This document shows, piece after piece, positions 26,363-35,726 of a stretch of 64,000 bases of DNA. Below the pieces are notes generated by a model that saw only the letters and a list, made by a program, of their open reading frames with translations, was not told the DNA's origin and searched no databases. The translations under genes and the position numbers were made by a program. Source of the stretch: Chitinophagaceae bacterium (GTDB taxonomy: Bacteria > Bacteroidota > Bacteroidia > Chitinophagales > Chitinophagaceae); contig CANFKE010000001.1 of NCBI GenBank assembly GCA_947447465.1, forward strand, positions 124,001 to 188,000. Reading direction: 5' to 3'. Within the stretch, counting starts at the first letter, position 1. Every line of letters begins with the position of its first letter.

Positions 26363-28201
26363 TTATCCCAGCATCCCTTCCAGCATTTCCTTTTTGATCA
26401 TTACAAATACTTTTCTGCCACCGGGGGTGTATTCGGGTTGGGTGCAGGCGAAGAGTTCGTCTATGAGTGCGCGTTGGCCTTCAGCCTGCATAATGGCGTG
26501 TTTGTTGCGGCTAAGGCGGCGGGCCATGTGGGCGAGCAATAGCTCCGTGCGTTTACTAACTGCATCTGGCGCTTCGTGTTTCAGATGTTCTATTACCTCG
26601 TCGATCACGTTCTTTTCTTCACCGGTAGGCATGCCGCTTGGTAAGCCCTGCACCACAAAGGTATATTGGCCGAACGGTGCAATATCAAATCCTATGCGGG
26701 CAAGGTCGGGTAATACTTCATTCAACAACAAGGCATCCTGAGGGGCGAGCTCGTAAGAGGCAGGGAATAATACCTGCTGTGATGGTGCTGCCTGGTCGTT
26801 CCACTGTTCCAGCAGGCGCTCATACCATATCCGTTCCTGCGCTCTGCGGATGTGTATCAGCATCAGGCCGCTCTTTACAGTGGTCACCAGCATATCTCCA
26901 TGTACCAGCAGCATATTACTGCTATCTTCAGCTTCATGGTTGCCGGCATACATGCTGCCTTGCGATGGTATAGTTTGAGTCTGATTTTCTTCAGGCGAAG
27001 AGGGTATAGGCGTTTGTGCTATTTCGTAGAGGCTTTTCCACGCTTTCAGACTGTCTTTGCGTTCTACCACGTGTGCCTGATGGCTATCGGTAAATACATT
27101 GTACAGATAGCCTTTCTGGGTCTCCTCTCTTTTTGTTTCTGTTGCGGGTATTTGCACCGCAGATAACTGTTGTATCTCTGAGTTCAGAGAAAAGTCGAGA
27201 GAAGGGGCAATGTTATACCTGGCCAGTGCGTGCTTTACAGCAGCGTTGAGGTAGGCATACATCATCTGGTCGTCTTCAAACTTTACTTCCTGTTTGGTTG
27301 GGTGCACATTTACATCCACCCTGGCAGGGTCAACTTCAAGAAACAAGACATAAAAGGGGAATGATTCTTTTTCAATCAATCCTTCATAGGCCTTTACTAC
27401 CGCATGATGCAGGTAGGGGTTACGAATAAAGCGATTGTTGATAAAGAAGAATTGCATTCCACGGGTGCGGGTAGCCGCATCGGGTTTGCCTATAAAGCCC
27501 TGTATATTCAGCAGTTCAGTATTTTCCTCTACCGGCACCAGTTTCTTTTCGTAAGTGTTTCCCAGTAGTCCTACCACACGCTGCTTCAGGCTGCCTGCGG
27601 TAAGGTGGAACTGCTCTGTGCCATTATTGATGAGCCGGAAGCCAATGCCGGGATAGGCGAGTGCTACGCGGGTAAACTCATCGAGTATATGTCGGAATTC
27701 GGTGGTAGGGCTTTTTAAAAAGTGCCGGCGGGCAGGTACGTTGAAGAACAGGTTCTTGACACTTATGTTGGTGCCCACATTCATAGCGCAAGCCTCCTGT
27801 AGCTTCACTTCAGTGCCTTCTATCAGTATGCGGCTGCCCACTTCACTACCTGCTTGTCGTGTCTTTAGTTCTACCTGTGTGACGGCCGCTATAGACGCCA
27901 GGGCTTCACCTCTGAAACCCATAGTCCGTATCTTGAACAGATCATCTATGCTGCGTATCTTGGATGTGGCATGGCGCTCAAAGCTCATGCGAGCATCGGT
28001 AGGGCTCATCCCTTTCCCATTATCGATCACCTGTATCAGTTCCTTGCCCGAATCTTTGATGATGAGCTGTATTTCGGTAGCACCTGCATCTATGGCATTC
28101 TCCAGTAATTCTTTTACGGCAGATGCCGGGCGCTGTATCACCTCACCCGCAGCTATCTGGTTGGCTATATGATCTGACAATAACTGGATAATGTCCGGCA
28201 C
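26363..28201 (-). CDS. mutL: DNA mismatch repair protein MutL
   Basis: A 612-aa protein that links MutS mismatch recognition to downstream repair. The N-terminal GHKL ATPase is intact: NQIAAGEVIQRPASAVKELL (motif I), DNGKGM and TMGFRGEALASIAAV. The C-terminal dimerisation/endonuclease domain keeps the LFACTQPEYTPGGRKV end motif, but the metal-binding DQHxAHE site reads HIRRAQE (about residues 450-456), so the latent nicking activity is doubtful. I place the start at the GTG at 28201 (product PDIIQLLSDHIANQ...) because a -7 box lies at 28225-28232. The in-frame ATG at 28273 lies upstream of that box and would give an N-terminal extension unlike MutL. Confidence 0.93.
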   Translation of the reverse strand: MPDIIQLLSDHIANQIAAGEVIQRPASAVKELLENAIDAGATEIQLIIKDSGKELIQVIDNGKGMSPTDARMSFERHATSKIRSIDDLFKIRTMGFRGEALASIAAVTQVELKTRQAGSEVGSRILIEGTEVKLQEACAMNVGTNISVKNLFFNVPARRHFLKSPTTEFRHILDEFTRVALAYPGIGFRLINNGTEQFHLTAGSLKQRVVGLLGNTYEKKLVPVEENTELLNIQGFIGKPDAATRTRGMQFFFINNRFIRNPYLHHAVVKAYEGLIEKESFPFYVLFLEVDPARVDVNVHPTKQEVKFEDDQMMYAYLNAAVKHALARYNIAPSLDFSLNSEIQQLSAVQIPATETKREETQKGYLYNVFTDSHQAHVVERKDSLKAWKSLYEIAQTPIPSSPEENQTQTIPSQGSMYAGNHEAEDSSNMLLVHGDMLVTTVKSGLMLIHIRRAQERIWYERLLEQWNDQAAPSQQVLFPASYELAPQDALLLNEVLPDLARIGFDIAPFGQYTFVVQGLPSGMPTGEEKNVIDEVIEHLKHEAPDAVSKRTELLLAHMARRLSRNKHAIMQAEGQRALIDELFACTQPEYTPGGRKVFVMIKKEMLEGMLG

Positions 28202-28224
28202 GGTACTACTGATTTTTTGTGGCG

Positions 28225-28232
28225 CAAAGGTA
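28225..28232 (-). promoter_or_regulatory. -7 promoter box, mutL
   Basis: TACCTTTG on the minus strand, 23 nt before the GTG at 28201 and 50 nt after the upstream gene ends. It decides the mutL start. Confidence 0.6.
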
Positions 28233-28281
28233 AGAATTAATAATGGCTGAATAGCCTGTGGTTGAGGATACACTAAGGGTA

Positions 28282-30012
28282 TTATTTCTTTATGTAATAC
28301 TCGTAGTCTTCATAGCCATCTCGCCATTTAATGTAAGATCCTTCAAGTATATGTGGTAAGGGCTCATCTTTTCGTTTGATATAATATGCTTCATTGCCTG
28401 TAGGGCATCGGTGCGCATTGGGATGGTCTTTTCTGAAGAGATAGTAGGTAAAAAAGCATTCATCAGAAAAGGCAATTGTGGCGTTCTGTGGTATCCATGT
28501 CAGTTCATTCAAGTGTCCGGTATAAATGTCATTAACGTCGTTGTAGTAGATAAAGTGAGCAATGTCCCTGTGATCTGTCTTTATAAGATAGATGCCATAG
28601 CATAGCGCGGAAACGGAGATGGCAGTTGTCAGGGTGGCTTTTCTTATTGATGGCGAAGGTATTATTGATGTTGCTTTCTGTATCAGCACATAAAAGCTAT
28701 ATGCAATGATACCCATTGTAAGGCTGAAGTGAAGGACCATGTTGCGCGTAAATGGTATGCGTCGCATATAGAGGGTGATGACTATAAAGACCAACCATAG
28801 CAGTACATAGAACAGCCCGATCAACTTTTGTTCTTTCTTTTTGAAAAAGAAAAGAGAGAGCGGAAGGAAAAACAACACAAAGTTGGGTACGCGGTCTTCG
28901 CCGAAGATCATGGAGAAGCAGCAATTGATAAAATACCTGAGGAGGTTACTGAAGTCCGGGAAAAATGCCTGCCATGTAGGGTATGCGGGTGTTACATATC
29001 GATTAGCGGTAAATGCGGGGATACCGGAAAAGCAAAATGCAGGTAAATACAGAAGGAATACGATAGCCACTACATAGAGCTGATATTTAAAGAACTGCCA
29101 TTGTACCTTTCTGTCAAAGATGTTCAGGATGAGTATAAAGGCCAGCTGTGCCAGAAAATAATGCAGGAAGGTAGATAACATGGAAAAGCCTGCCATGCAA
29201 CACAGCGCATTCAGCCGAAGCAGGTTCGCTTGCTTAGAATGCAGATAGCACAGGAGAGAAACAAAAGATATCCATGCGCAGAGCAGTTGCAGTTCATATC
29301 CGCGGGCTTGTGCCGCTAATCCCCAGGTCATAAACTGCAAGGCTATGGGCAGCAGGCAGAGAAGAGCATAGAGTCGATTTTCTATTTTATGATACAACCA
29401 GTAAAATGCGGTCACAGTGACCCCGATGTAAGACATGAGCGAAAAGAGTCTGCCTGTACCAATGGTATGATGTATGCGGCCAAACAGGATATTGTTCAAA
29501 AAGTTGAAATAGATATGATTGTTGGGCAGCATGTAGTATGATAGCGTTTGGAACGGATGTAGTTCTGCGCAATTGACAGCAGAGAATACCTCATCATAAG
29601 CAGGTGCTGCCAGGCTCCAGCTCCAAATGCCGGCGATCAGTGCTAAGGCCACTACAGCGCAAGTCCATATGGCACCCACAACAGATACCATAAATGGATG
29701 CGCTGCATTTTTATATCGCCTGATCTTACCTGTAAGGGATAATGAAAAATAGAAGGCTACAGGCATTGCCGCAATTGCCAGAATATTACCCGTATTTTTT
29801 GTGTGCAGGGTAAAGAAATTATCCGACCAACTACCACTTTTATAAAAGCAAGAGTTTAAAGACAGGTACCATTTGGTTAATTGCTGATAGTCGGAAGTAA
29901 GATAGAATACACAAAAAAAGATGATCGAAGCCGTAAACAACAAGCCTGCAAAACAGATAATTTTCTTCAGCGGAACAAGATCTATGGATATCTGTCTGTT
30001 GGCTATGATCAT
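28282..30012 (-). CDS. Polytopic membrane protein, GT-C glycosyltransferase-like
   Basis: A 576-aa protein with about twelve transmembrane helices, followed by a ~90-residue soluble C-terminal segment. The first extracytoplasmic loop has an acidic AYDEVFSAVNCAELHPF segment, then YMLPNNHIYFNFLNNILFG. This is the general layout of PMT/ArnT-like GT-C enzymes, which take sugars from polyprenyl donors. No diagnostic motif allows a closer call, and no substrate is visible. It is on the same strand 59 nt below the HAD gene. A TATATTTA box 23 nt upstream suggests its own promoter. Confidence 0.65.
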   Translation of the reverse strand: MIIANRQISIDLVPLKKIICFAGLLFTASIIFFCVFYLTSDYQQLTKWYLSLNSCFYKSGSWSDNFFTLHTKNTGNILAIAAMPVAFYFSLSLTGKIRRYKNAAHPFMVSVVGAIWTCAVVALALIAGIWSWSLAAPAYDEVFSAVNCAELHPFQTLSYYMLPNNHIYFNFLNNILFGRIHHTIGTGRLFSLMSYIGVTVTAFYWLYHKIENRLYALLCLLPIALQFMTWGLAAQARGYELQLLCAWISFVSLLCYLHSKQANLLRLNALCCMAGFSMLSTFLHYFLAQLAFILILNIFDRKVQWQFFKYQLYVVAIVFLLYLPAFCFSGIPAFTANRYVTPAYPTWQAFFPDFSNLLRYFINCCFSMIFGEDRVPNFVLFFLPLSLFFFKKKEQKLIGLFYVLLWLVFIVITLYMRRIPFTRNMVLHFSLTMGIIAYSFYVLIQKATSIIPSPSIRKATLTTAISVSALCYGIYLIKTDHRDIAHFIYYNDVNDIYTGHLNELTWIPQNATIAFSDECFFTYYLFRKDHPNAHRCPTGNEAYYIKRKDEPLPHILEGSYIKWRDGYEDYEYYIKK

Positions 30013-30071
30013 AAGGCCTTGAATTTACAGGCATGTAAATATAGCTACTACTTACAGCATTGAAGAATGAC

Positions 30072-30701
30072 CTATTGCAAACTCTTGAACACAGTATCTT
30101 CAATGGTCATGCCCTTTTCCAGATATATGGTCTGTATGCCCAGCTCTTTGGCGGTGGCTATGTGTTGCGGACTATCATCTATGAACAGTGTATCAGCAGG
30201 CTTAAAGCTGCATTCCTCAAGTATGCGTTCAAATATGTCTCTGTTGGGTTTGCGCATACCTACCCGATGAGAGAAATATACCCTGTCAAAGAACACACCA
30301 ATATTAGGTATGCCCCTATCTGTCATCAGGATATTATTGAAAGTTTCTTCGTGGATCTCATTGGTGTTACTGAGCAATACCAGATCATAGTACAGTCTCA
30401 GTTGCTGCAGTAATTGGAGGCGCCTTACCGGGAAGTCGAGCAGCATGGCATTCCATGCATGGAGTATTTGCTCACTTGTCAGCGATACGTCTGATATTGT
30501 TTGTAATGCAGTAATAAATTCGTCCCGGCCTATCTTGCCGGTTTCCAGATCGTCAAACAAGGGTGTCTGTCCCAGTTGAGCATATAGCTCACCAAAATTG
30601 GCAATGCCGGCGTCAATAAATGCCTTTTCTGTAAGGTTATAGTCAATATTGAGCAATACACCGCCCAGGTCGAAAATAATGTGTTTGATACCCTTGATCA
30701 C
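30072..30701 (-). CDS. HAD-superfamily hydrolase, subfamily IA
   Basis: A 209-aa cytoplasmic phosphatase-type protein. Motif I is IIFDLGGVLLNID (nucleophile Asp at about residue 11, followed by GGV rather than a second Asp). Motif II is LLSNTNE, motif III the lysine in GMRKPNRDIF, and motif IV FIDDSPQHI. This is the YihX-like pattern of sugar- or nucleotide-phosphate phosphatases; the substrate is unknown. The start is the GTG at 30701, 16 nt after the dapA stop, which makes it the last gene of the accA-dapA run. Confidence 0.85.
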   Translation of the reverse strand: MIKGIKHIIFDLGGVLLNIDYNLTEKAFIDAGIANFGELYAQLGQTPLFDDLETGKIGRDEFITALQTISDVSLTSEQILHAWNAMLLDFPVRRLQLLQQLRLYYDLVLLSNTNEIHEETFNNILMTDRGIPNIGVFFDRVYFSHRVGMRKPNRDIFERILEECSFKPADTLFIDDSPQHIATAKELGIQTIYLEKGMTIEDTVFKSLQ

Positions 30702-30717
30702 GGTAATAGAAGTTGTT

Positions 30718-31611
30718 TTAAGCGTGCAGATGCGCCGTGGCTTTCATGAATTCCGCCAGTTTTTCGCCTGTGGCCTCACTTACCGGAACCAATGGCAGGC
30801 GCAATACGTTCTCGCAAATACCCGTTTTATGAAGTGCGTACTTTACACCAGCCGGATTGCCCTCAACGAAAAGGAGGTCTATTCCCGTCAGTAATTTGTA
30901 ATGGATCTTCCGTGCCTTATCAAATTTGTTGATCATGGTGAGGTTCACCATTTCCGTAAAGTCTGAAGGGCAGCAATTGGCAACAACAGATATTACTCCG
31001 TCCATGCCCAGTGCCATTTGCGCCAAGACAAGGTTGTCATCTCCCGAAAGAATGATGAATGTATCAGGCGCATTCTGTATCAATTCCATGCACTGCACCA
31101 TATTGCCCGATGCCTCTTTGATGCCTATGATATTCTTACACTCATTAGCCAGCCTGATGACGGTAGAAGGCAACATATTAGTGCCTGTGCGGCCCGGCAC
31201 ATTATACAGCAGAATAGGTTTGTTGGTAGCATTGGCAACGGCCTTGAAATGCTGGAACATCCCTTCCTGAGTAGGTTTGTTATAATAAGGAACTACGCTG
31301 AGTATGGCTGCAACATTGCGCAGGTCAAATGTTTCCAACTGATTGATCACTTCCTGCGTATTGCTGCCGCCGATACCACAGACCACAGGAACGCGGTCGT
31401 CGGTGTATTTGATGATTGCAGCCAGTATTTCTTGTTTTTCAGTTGTTGAGAGCGTTGGCGTTTCTGCCGTAGTGCCCAGAGCAACCAAAAAATCAACCCC
31501 CCCCTTAATGACACTGTTCACGAGGTTTTCCAATGCAGGAAAGTCTATACTCCCGTTGTTCTGGAATGGAGTTACTAAAGCAACTCCGGTTCCTTTTAGT
31601 CTTTTAGTCAT
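30718..31611 (-). CDS. dapA: 4-hydroxy-tetrahydrodipicolinate synthase
   Basis: A 297-aa cytoplasmic (beta/alpha)8 aldolase. It condenses pyruvate with aspartate semialdehyde in the lysine/diaminopimelate pathway that feeds peptidoglycan. The diagnostic pieces are ALGTTAETPTLS near residue 45, VPYYNKPTQEGMFQHF, YNVPGRTG with the proton-relay tyrosine, and IIGIKEASG with the Schiff-base lysine. Length is normal for DapA. It lies 53 nt below accA and 16 nt above the HAD gene on the same strand and has no promoter box of its own, so co-transcription is likely. Confidence 0.95.
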   Translation of the reverse strand: MTKRLKGTGVALVTPFQNNGSIDFPALENLVNSVIKGGVDFLVALGTTAETPTLSTTEKQEILAAIIKYTDDRVPVVCGIGGSNTQEVINQLETFDLRNVAAILSVVPYYNKPTQEGMFQHFKAVANATNKPILLYNVPGRTGTNMLPSTVIRLANECKNIIGIKEASGNMVQCMELIQNAPDTFIILSGDDNLVLAQMALGMDGVISVVANCCPSDFTEMVNLTMINKFDKARKIHYKLLTGIDLLFVEGNPAGVKYALHKTGICENVLRLPLVPVSEATGEKLAEFMKATAHLHA

Positions 31612-31664
31612 TGTTACGATGTTTTGAACTTAACAGATAGGGGTGCAGATAAGGCTGCAGGTGA

Positions 31665-32618
31665 TTATACTTCGTCAAAGAAGCCCATTTTCGAAAACTT
31701 CTCTATCCTGTTGTTGATCCTTTCATCAGGTGTAAGTTTCGAGAGCTCATTGATCGATTCAATAAGGTATTCTTTAAGTGTTTCCGCCATAAGTTCCGGA
31801 TTGGCATGTGCGCCGCCCAGTGGCTCAGGTACCACATCATCCACAAGACCAAATCCACTCATGTCTATTGATGTCAGTTTCAGTTGTTCTGCAGCCTTTT
31901 CCTTGAAATTCCAGCTACGCCAGAGTATGGATGAGCAAGATTCCGGAGAGATAACAGTGTACCATGTATTTTCAAGCATGGTCACCTTGTCGCCAACGCC
32001 TATACCCAGCGCACCACCCGATGCGCCTTCACCTATGATGATGCAAATAACAGGCACCTTCATGTTTACCATCTCGAACAGATTACGAGCTATTGCTTCA
32101 GCCTGTCCGCGCTCTTCAGCTTCCAGTCCCGGGAAAGCACCGGGAGTATCGATGAATGTAATGATCGGGCGATTGAATTTTTCAGCCAGCTTCATCAGTC
32201 GCAGGGCTTTACGATAACCTTCAGGATTAGCCATACCAAAGTTGCGCATTTGCCTCATTTTGGTATTGATACCCTTCTGCTGTCCCATCACCATTACCGG
32301 GTGGCCATTCAGTTCAGCCATACCGGCAACCATTGCCTTGTCATCTTTTACCTGACGGTCGCCATATAGTTCGGTGAAGTTGGTAAATATCTTCTCTATG
32401 TAGTATAAAGTATAAGGCCTTTCCGGATGACGGCTTACCTGCACACGCTGCCAAGGGGTAAGATTACTGTATATATCCATACGCGCTTTCTCTACAGCGG
32501 TCTCCATTTCCTTGATACTACCGGAAACGTCTACCTGGTTCTTAACAGAAAGTTCTTTAAGCTTGCTGATCTGCGTATATAGGTCTTCAATTGGTTTTTC
32601 GAAATCAAGGAATTGCAT
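31665..32618 (-). CDS. accA: Acetyl-CoA carboxylase carboxyltransferase subunit alpha
   Basis: A 317-aa subunit that, with AccD, transfers the carboxyl group from biotin-BCCP to acetyl-CoA, forming malonyl-CoA, the first step of fatty-acid synthesis. The N-terminus is helical ([20 protein letters not shown]). The crotonase-like core has [13 protein letters not shown] and [15 protein letters not shown], plus the family-typical [18 protein letters not shown]. Normal length. It leads a three-gene run with dapA and a HAD hydrolase, behind a clear -7 box 18 nt upstream. Confidence 0.96.
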   Translation of the reverse strand: MQFLDFEKPIEDLYTQISKLKELSVKNQVDVSGSIKEMETAVEKARMDIYSNLTPWQRVQVSRHPERPYTLYYIEKIFTNFTELYGDRQVKDDKAMVAGMAELNGHPVMVMGQQKGINTKMRQMRNFGMANPEGYRKALRLMKLAEKFNRPIITFIDTPGAFPGLEAEERGQAEAIARNLFEMVNMKVPVICIIIGEGASGGALGIGVGDKVTMLENTWYTVISPESCSSILWRSWNFKEKAAEQLKLTSIDMSGFGLVDDVVPEPLGGAHANPELMAETLKEYLIESINELSKLTPDERINNRIEKFSKMGFFDEV

Positions 32619-32636
32619 AAATAAATATTAGTTCTG

Positions 32637-32644
32637 CAAAAGTA
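32637..32644 (-). promoter_or_regulatory. -7 promoter box, accA-dapA-HAD
   Basis: TACTTTTG on the minus strand, ending 18 nt before the ATG at 32618. It is the only promoter box seen ahead of the accA, dapA and HAD genes. Confidence 0.55.
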
Positions 32645-32774
32645 AAGGTTTCTTAATAAAGGAGGGAATAGTATTATTTACTATTATTCATCTGATAAAA
32701 TATCTGATACGGTTGTACAATCGCAAATATCAATGGTCTAAAGGTTTCTTATATGAGATGCCACAGCATACGCT

Positions 32775-32782
32775 TAACTTTG
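32775..32782 (+). promoter_or_regulatory. -7 promoter box, outer-membrane protein gene
   Basis: TAACTTTG ends 18 nt before the ATG at 32801. The upstream in-frame ATG at 32753 precedes the box and is therefore not the start. Confidence 0.55.
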
Positions 32783-32800
32783 ACATATAAAAATCAGATA

Positions 32801-33715
32801 ATGAAGAAACTAATATTACTATGTATTACCTGCACAATTGTGCACAGCATTGCTCAGGCACAGGAATTTTATACCCGTTTTGGTTTGGGTTACGCTTTTC
32901 CGCAGGCGGGGCAAACTATGGATGGTACGGCAACACCCTATAACGGCAGCGCAAGCAACTCCACCATCAGCGGTACTAATTACACCTCTTATGATCTCAA
33001 AAAACTCTCATTTTCTTCTGGTGTGCACGGTGTGGCTGCCATAGGGTACATGTTCAATAAGCATGTAGGTGTGGAAACATCACTTGATTATTTGCTGTCT
33101 GCCAAAGATTATACATTCACTTATCATAATATCAATATTTCAAATATCGCATCAGATGTAAATATTTTGCAACGAGCTAAAAATTGTCTTTTATTCACAC
33201 CGGCACTAGTGTTGCAGTCTGAAGGTAAAAGAGCAAACTTATATACTCGCTTGGGTATCGTGTTGCCCTTGAATACTAAGATCACTCAGGACCAGGTATT
33301 TACCAACCTGCCGGGAACAGGGGCAATTGAGAGCGATGATTTTACATGGGAGATCAAAAACAAGTTCGCCCTCGGCTTCAGTGCCGCCGCAGGTGTCAGG
33401 TATCAGCTCAATAACAGGATGAAGTTATGGGGTGAAGTGAGCTTCCTGTCTCTGGCAGTTTATGCCAAAGAGGCCAACCTCACTGATGTTAGTGTTAATG
33501 GTCAGGGTGGATATCTGTCTCAGGTCCCGATGGATCAACGAAAGGTTGTGTACAGTAGTAATTTCACCAGTACGACCAATGATTACTACCATCAACCGGT
33601 ATACTCACAACCTTTTAGCAACGTAACTGTGAATGTAGGCGTCTATTATGAAATGCATAGCAGGGGCGGTAGCAGACAAAAGGGAAGGAATGATGTAAAA
33701 TACAGAAGACGATAA
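32801..33715 (+). CDS. Outer-membrane beta-barrel protein
   Basis: A 304-aa protein from the ATG at 32801 with a signal peptide (MKKLILLCITCTIVHSIAQAQ), then OmpA-barrel-like strands: FYTRFGLGYAFPQAG, HGVAAIGYMFNKHVGVETSL, FALGFSAAAGVRYQLN and a final VTVNVGVYYEM strand. It has no C-terminal peptidoglycan-binding domain. It ends with a basic tail (RGGSRQKGRNDVKYRRR), which is unusual for an outer-membrane protein. Function unknown; general porin or membrane-stability roles are only guesses. It is monocistronic, with a bidirectional terminator 25 nt downstream. Confidence 0.8.
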   Translation: MKKLILLCITCTIVHSIAQAQEFYTRFGLGYAFPQAGQTMDGTATPYNGSASNSTISGTNYTSYDLKKLSFSSGVHGVAAIGYMFNKHVGVETSLDYLLSAKDYTFTYHNINISNIASDVNILQRAKNCLLFTPALVLQSEGKRANLYTRLGIVLPLNTKITQDQVFTNLPGTGAIESDDFTWEIKNKFALGFSAAAGVRYQLNNRMKLWGEVSFLSLAVYAKEANLTDVSVNGQGGYLSQVPMDQRKVVYSSNFTSTTNDYYHQPVYSQPFSNVTVNVGVYYEMHSRGGSRQKGRNDVKYRRR

Positions 33716-33739
33716 ACAATTTGGTGTTAATAAGTATTT

Positions 33740-33779
33740 AATAAGAACGGGGTTGACGATGGTCAACCCCGTTCTTATT
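33740..33779. terminator. Bidirectional terminator between convergent genes
   Basis: A perfect 18-bp stem, left arm 33740-33757 and right arm 33762-33779, with loop GATG. The core is AACGGGGTTGAC / GTCAACCCCGTT. It ends the barrel gene (+) and the DUF4293 gene (-). Confidence 0.92.
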
Positions 33780-33797
33780 GAAGAAAGAAATCAGTGC

Positions 33798-34223
33798 TTA
33801 TCTCAGCCTGTCCATTGATCGGACCAGTTTGTCGTCTTTGCGAATACCAAGAATGGCCAGAAGAATGAATACGAATGATACCACAGGTAGTGCGGCCCCT
33901 ATCCAGTAAGTGCCATCTGTGGCCGAAGCTGGTACTATGCTGCCTACTTTAGACAACATCATACCAACGAATGTGCTTATGCTGATCATCGATACAAAGC
34001 ACATTGCTATTTGCTGTTTCCGCTTACGGAACATGAATATGGCCACCAACGGCAGCAAAATGATAACAATAGCTACAATAAATGCCGGGAAAAATGTGTT
34101 GAGTCGCAACTCATGCCATGTGGTATCTCCTGCTTCATGCCATTTATAGAAAGGCACTAATAGCAGGCATGCATTAAGCAAGGCTGCAATGAAAAGGAAG
34201 AGCGATTGTTTACGTTGTATCAT
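33798..34223 (-). CDS. DUF4293 family membrane protein
   Basis: A 141-aa inner-membrane protein with four predicted helices: residues ~5-25, ~45-68, ~75-95 and ~105-125. It begins MIQRKQSLFLFIAALLNACL and ends YWIGAALPVVSFVFILLAIL followed by RKDDKLVRSMDRLR, the pattern of the Bacteroidota family DUF4293. Function unknown. It is placed 29 nt downstream of serS on the same strand and probably shares its transcript. The closing basic segment would be cytoplasmic. Confidence 0.85.
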   Translation of the reverse strand: MIQRKQSLFLFIAALLNACLLLVPFYKWHEAGDTTWHELRLNTFFPAFIVAIVIILLPLVAIFMFRKRKQQIAMCFVSMISISTFVGMMLSKVGSIVPASATDGTYWIGAALPVVSFVFILLAILGIRKDDKLVRSMDRLR

Positions 34224-34252
34224 ATAAAATGATTGTAATAAAAATTAGTTGA

Positions 34253-35524
34253 TTAGCTGATCATATCCTTGCCGAAGTAAGGTTGCAATGCCGCAGGTAT
34301 CTTTATGCCATCTGCTGTCTGGTTATTCTCTAAAAGGCATGCCATGATACGAGGTAATGCCAGTGAGCTGCCATTGAGCGTATGCACCAACTGTGTTTTG
34401 CCGTCTGCGCCCTTATAGCGTATTTTCATGCGGTTGGCCTGAAATACCTCAAAGTTTGAAACAGAACTCACTTCCAACCAACGCTCCTGTGCCGCACTGA
34501 ATACTTCGAAGTCGAATGTAAGTGCTGAGGTAAAACTCATGTCACCACCACACAGGCGGAGGATACGGTAAGGCAATTCAAGGCTCTGCAACAGCTTTTC
34601 TACATGTGCTACCATGCCATCCAGCATTTCATAACTTTCTGCCGGGCGAGATAGTTGCACGATCTCTACTTTGTCGAACTGGTGTACCCGGTTCAGTCCG
34701 CGTACATCTTTACCATAAGAACCCGCCTCTCTGCGGAAGCATGGAGAATAGGCGGTCATTTTTACAGGCAACTCAGACTCAGGAACGATCACGTCGCGGT
34801 AAATATTGGTAATAGGCACCTCTGCTGTTGGGATCAGGTAAAAACCATCCTCGGTAACATGGTACATCTGTCCTTCTTTATCAGGCAATTGACCCGTACC
34901 ATATGCCGTGGCTGCATTAACCATGAATGGCGGACAATATTCTTTGTATCCTGCTTCCATGTTGAAGTTGAGGAAGTAATTGATGAGCGCACGTTGCAAT
35001 CTGGCACCTTGTCCCATAAATACCGGGAATCCGCTGCCGGTTATTTTATTGCCCAGTTCAAAGTCTATGAGTTTGTACTTGTCTGCCAGTTCCCAGTGAG
35101 GCATATTGTTGCCACCCAATGAAGGCATTGTGCCACCACTGCGCACTATTTCATTTTCCTCAGGCGTTTTTCCGGCAGGCACACTGCTATGAGGCAGATT
35201 AGGCAAGCGCACCACGGTGTCGTTGAGTTCATTTTCAAGGTCCGAAAGATCCTGAGCTATTTGTTTCGTTCTTTCTTTATTGGCGGTCACCTGTGCTTTC
35301 AGTGCTTCGGCTTGTTCTTTTTCGCCTTTTGCCATATGCTGGCTTATAGCTTTTGCTGCCGAATTTGCAGCAGCGGCATTCGTGTCATTTTCTACCTGCA
35401 GAGCTCTGCGGCGCTCATCAAGAGCTATAATTGTATCAACAAGGTCTAATTCCTTAAAGTTTTTCTTCTTCAGGCCTTCAAGCACCAATTCTTTATTCTG
35501 TCTGAACAGTTGTATAGGTAACAT
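34253..35524 (-). CDS. serS: Serine-tRNA ligase
   Basis: A 423-aa class II aminoacyl-tRNA synthetase that charges tRNA-Ser, cytoplasmic. The N-terminal ~110 residues are the tRNA-binding coiled coil, starting MLPIQLFRQNKELVLEGLKK. The class II core carries the motif 2 loop CFRREAGSYGKDVRGLNRVH and the motif 3 GSSLALPRIMACLLEN. I take the ATG at 35524 because it gives the standard SerRS N-terminus and lies 19 nt after a -7 box. The in-frame ATG at 35626 would add 34 residues that precede the promoter. Confidence 0.96.
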   Translation of the reverse strand: MLPIQLFRQNKELVLEGLKKKNFKELDLVDTIIALDERRRALQVENDTNAAAANSAAKAISQHMAKGEKEQAEALKAQVTANKERTKQIAQDLSDLENELNDTVVRLPNLPHSSVPAGKTPEENEIVRSGGTMPSLGGNNMPHWELADKYKLIDFELGNKITGSGFPVFMGQGARLQRALINYFLNFNMEAGYKEYCPPFMVNAATAYGTGQLPDKEGQMYHVTEDGFYLIPTAEVPITNIYRDVIVPESELPVKMTAYSPCFRREAGSYGKDVRGLNRVHQFDKVEIVQLSRPAESYEMLDGMVAHVEKLLQSLELPYRILRLCGGDMSFTSALTFDFEVFSAAQERWLEVSSVSNFEVFQANRMKIRYKGADGKTQLVHTLNGSSLALPRIMACLLENNQTADGIKIPAALQPYFGKDMIS

Positions 35525-35543
35525 ATATCGGTATAATTGAGCA

Positions 35544-35551
35544 CAAAGATA
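35544..35551 (-). promoter_or_regulatory. -7 promoter box, serS
   Basis: TATCTTTG on the minus strand, ending 19 nt before the ATG at 35524. Confidence 0.55.
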
Positions 35552-35712
35552 ATGAATGGGTAATGTCCCCAATTGCATTTCGTGATCAAATATTCGTTTT
35601 TGAGTGATAATGGGCATATGAGACACCCTTTTTCCACAGAAAACTCATTGTTTTGGCCTTTCTACTCGCCTTTCGCTTGCATCCTCAATAATCAACTCAC
35701 AAATTTTCAACT

Positions 35713-35720
35713 TATATTTG
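35713..35720 (+). promoter_or_regulatory. -7 promoter box, pheS
   Basis: TATATTTG ends 6 nt before the ATG at 35727. The TTG at its end is in frame with pheS but is promoter sequence. Confidence 0.6.
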
Positions 35721-35726
35721 TGCCCT

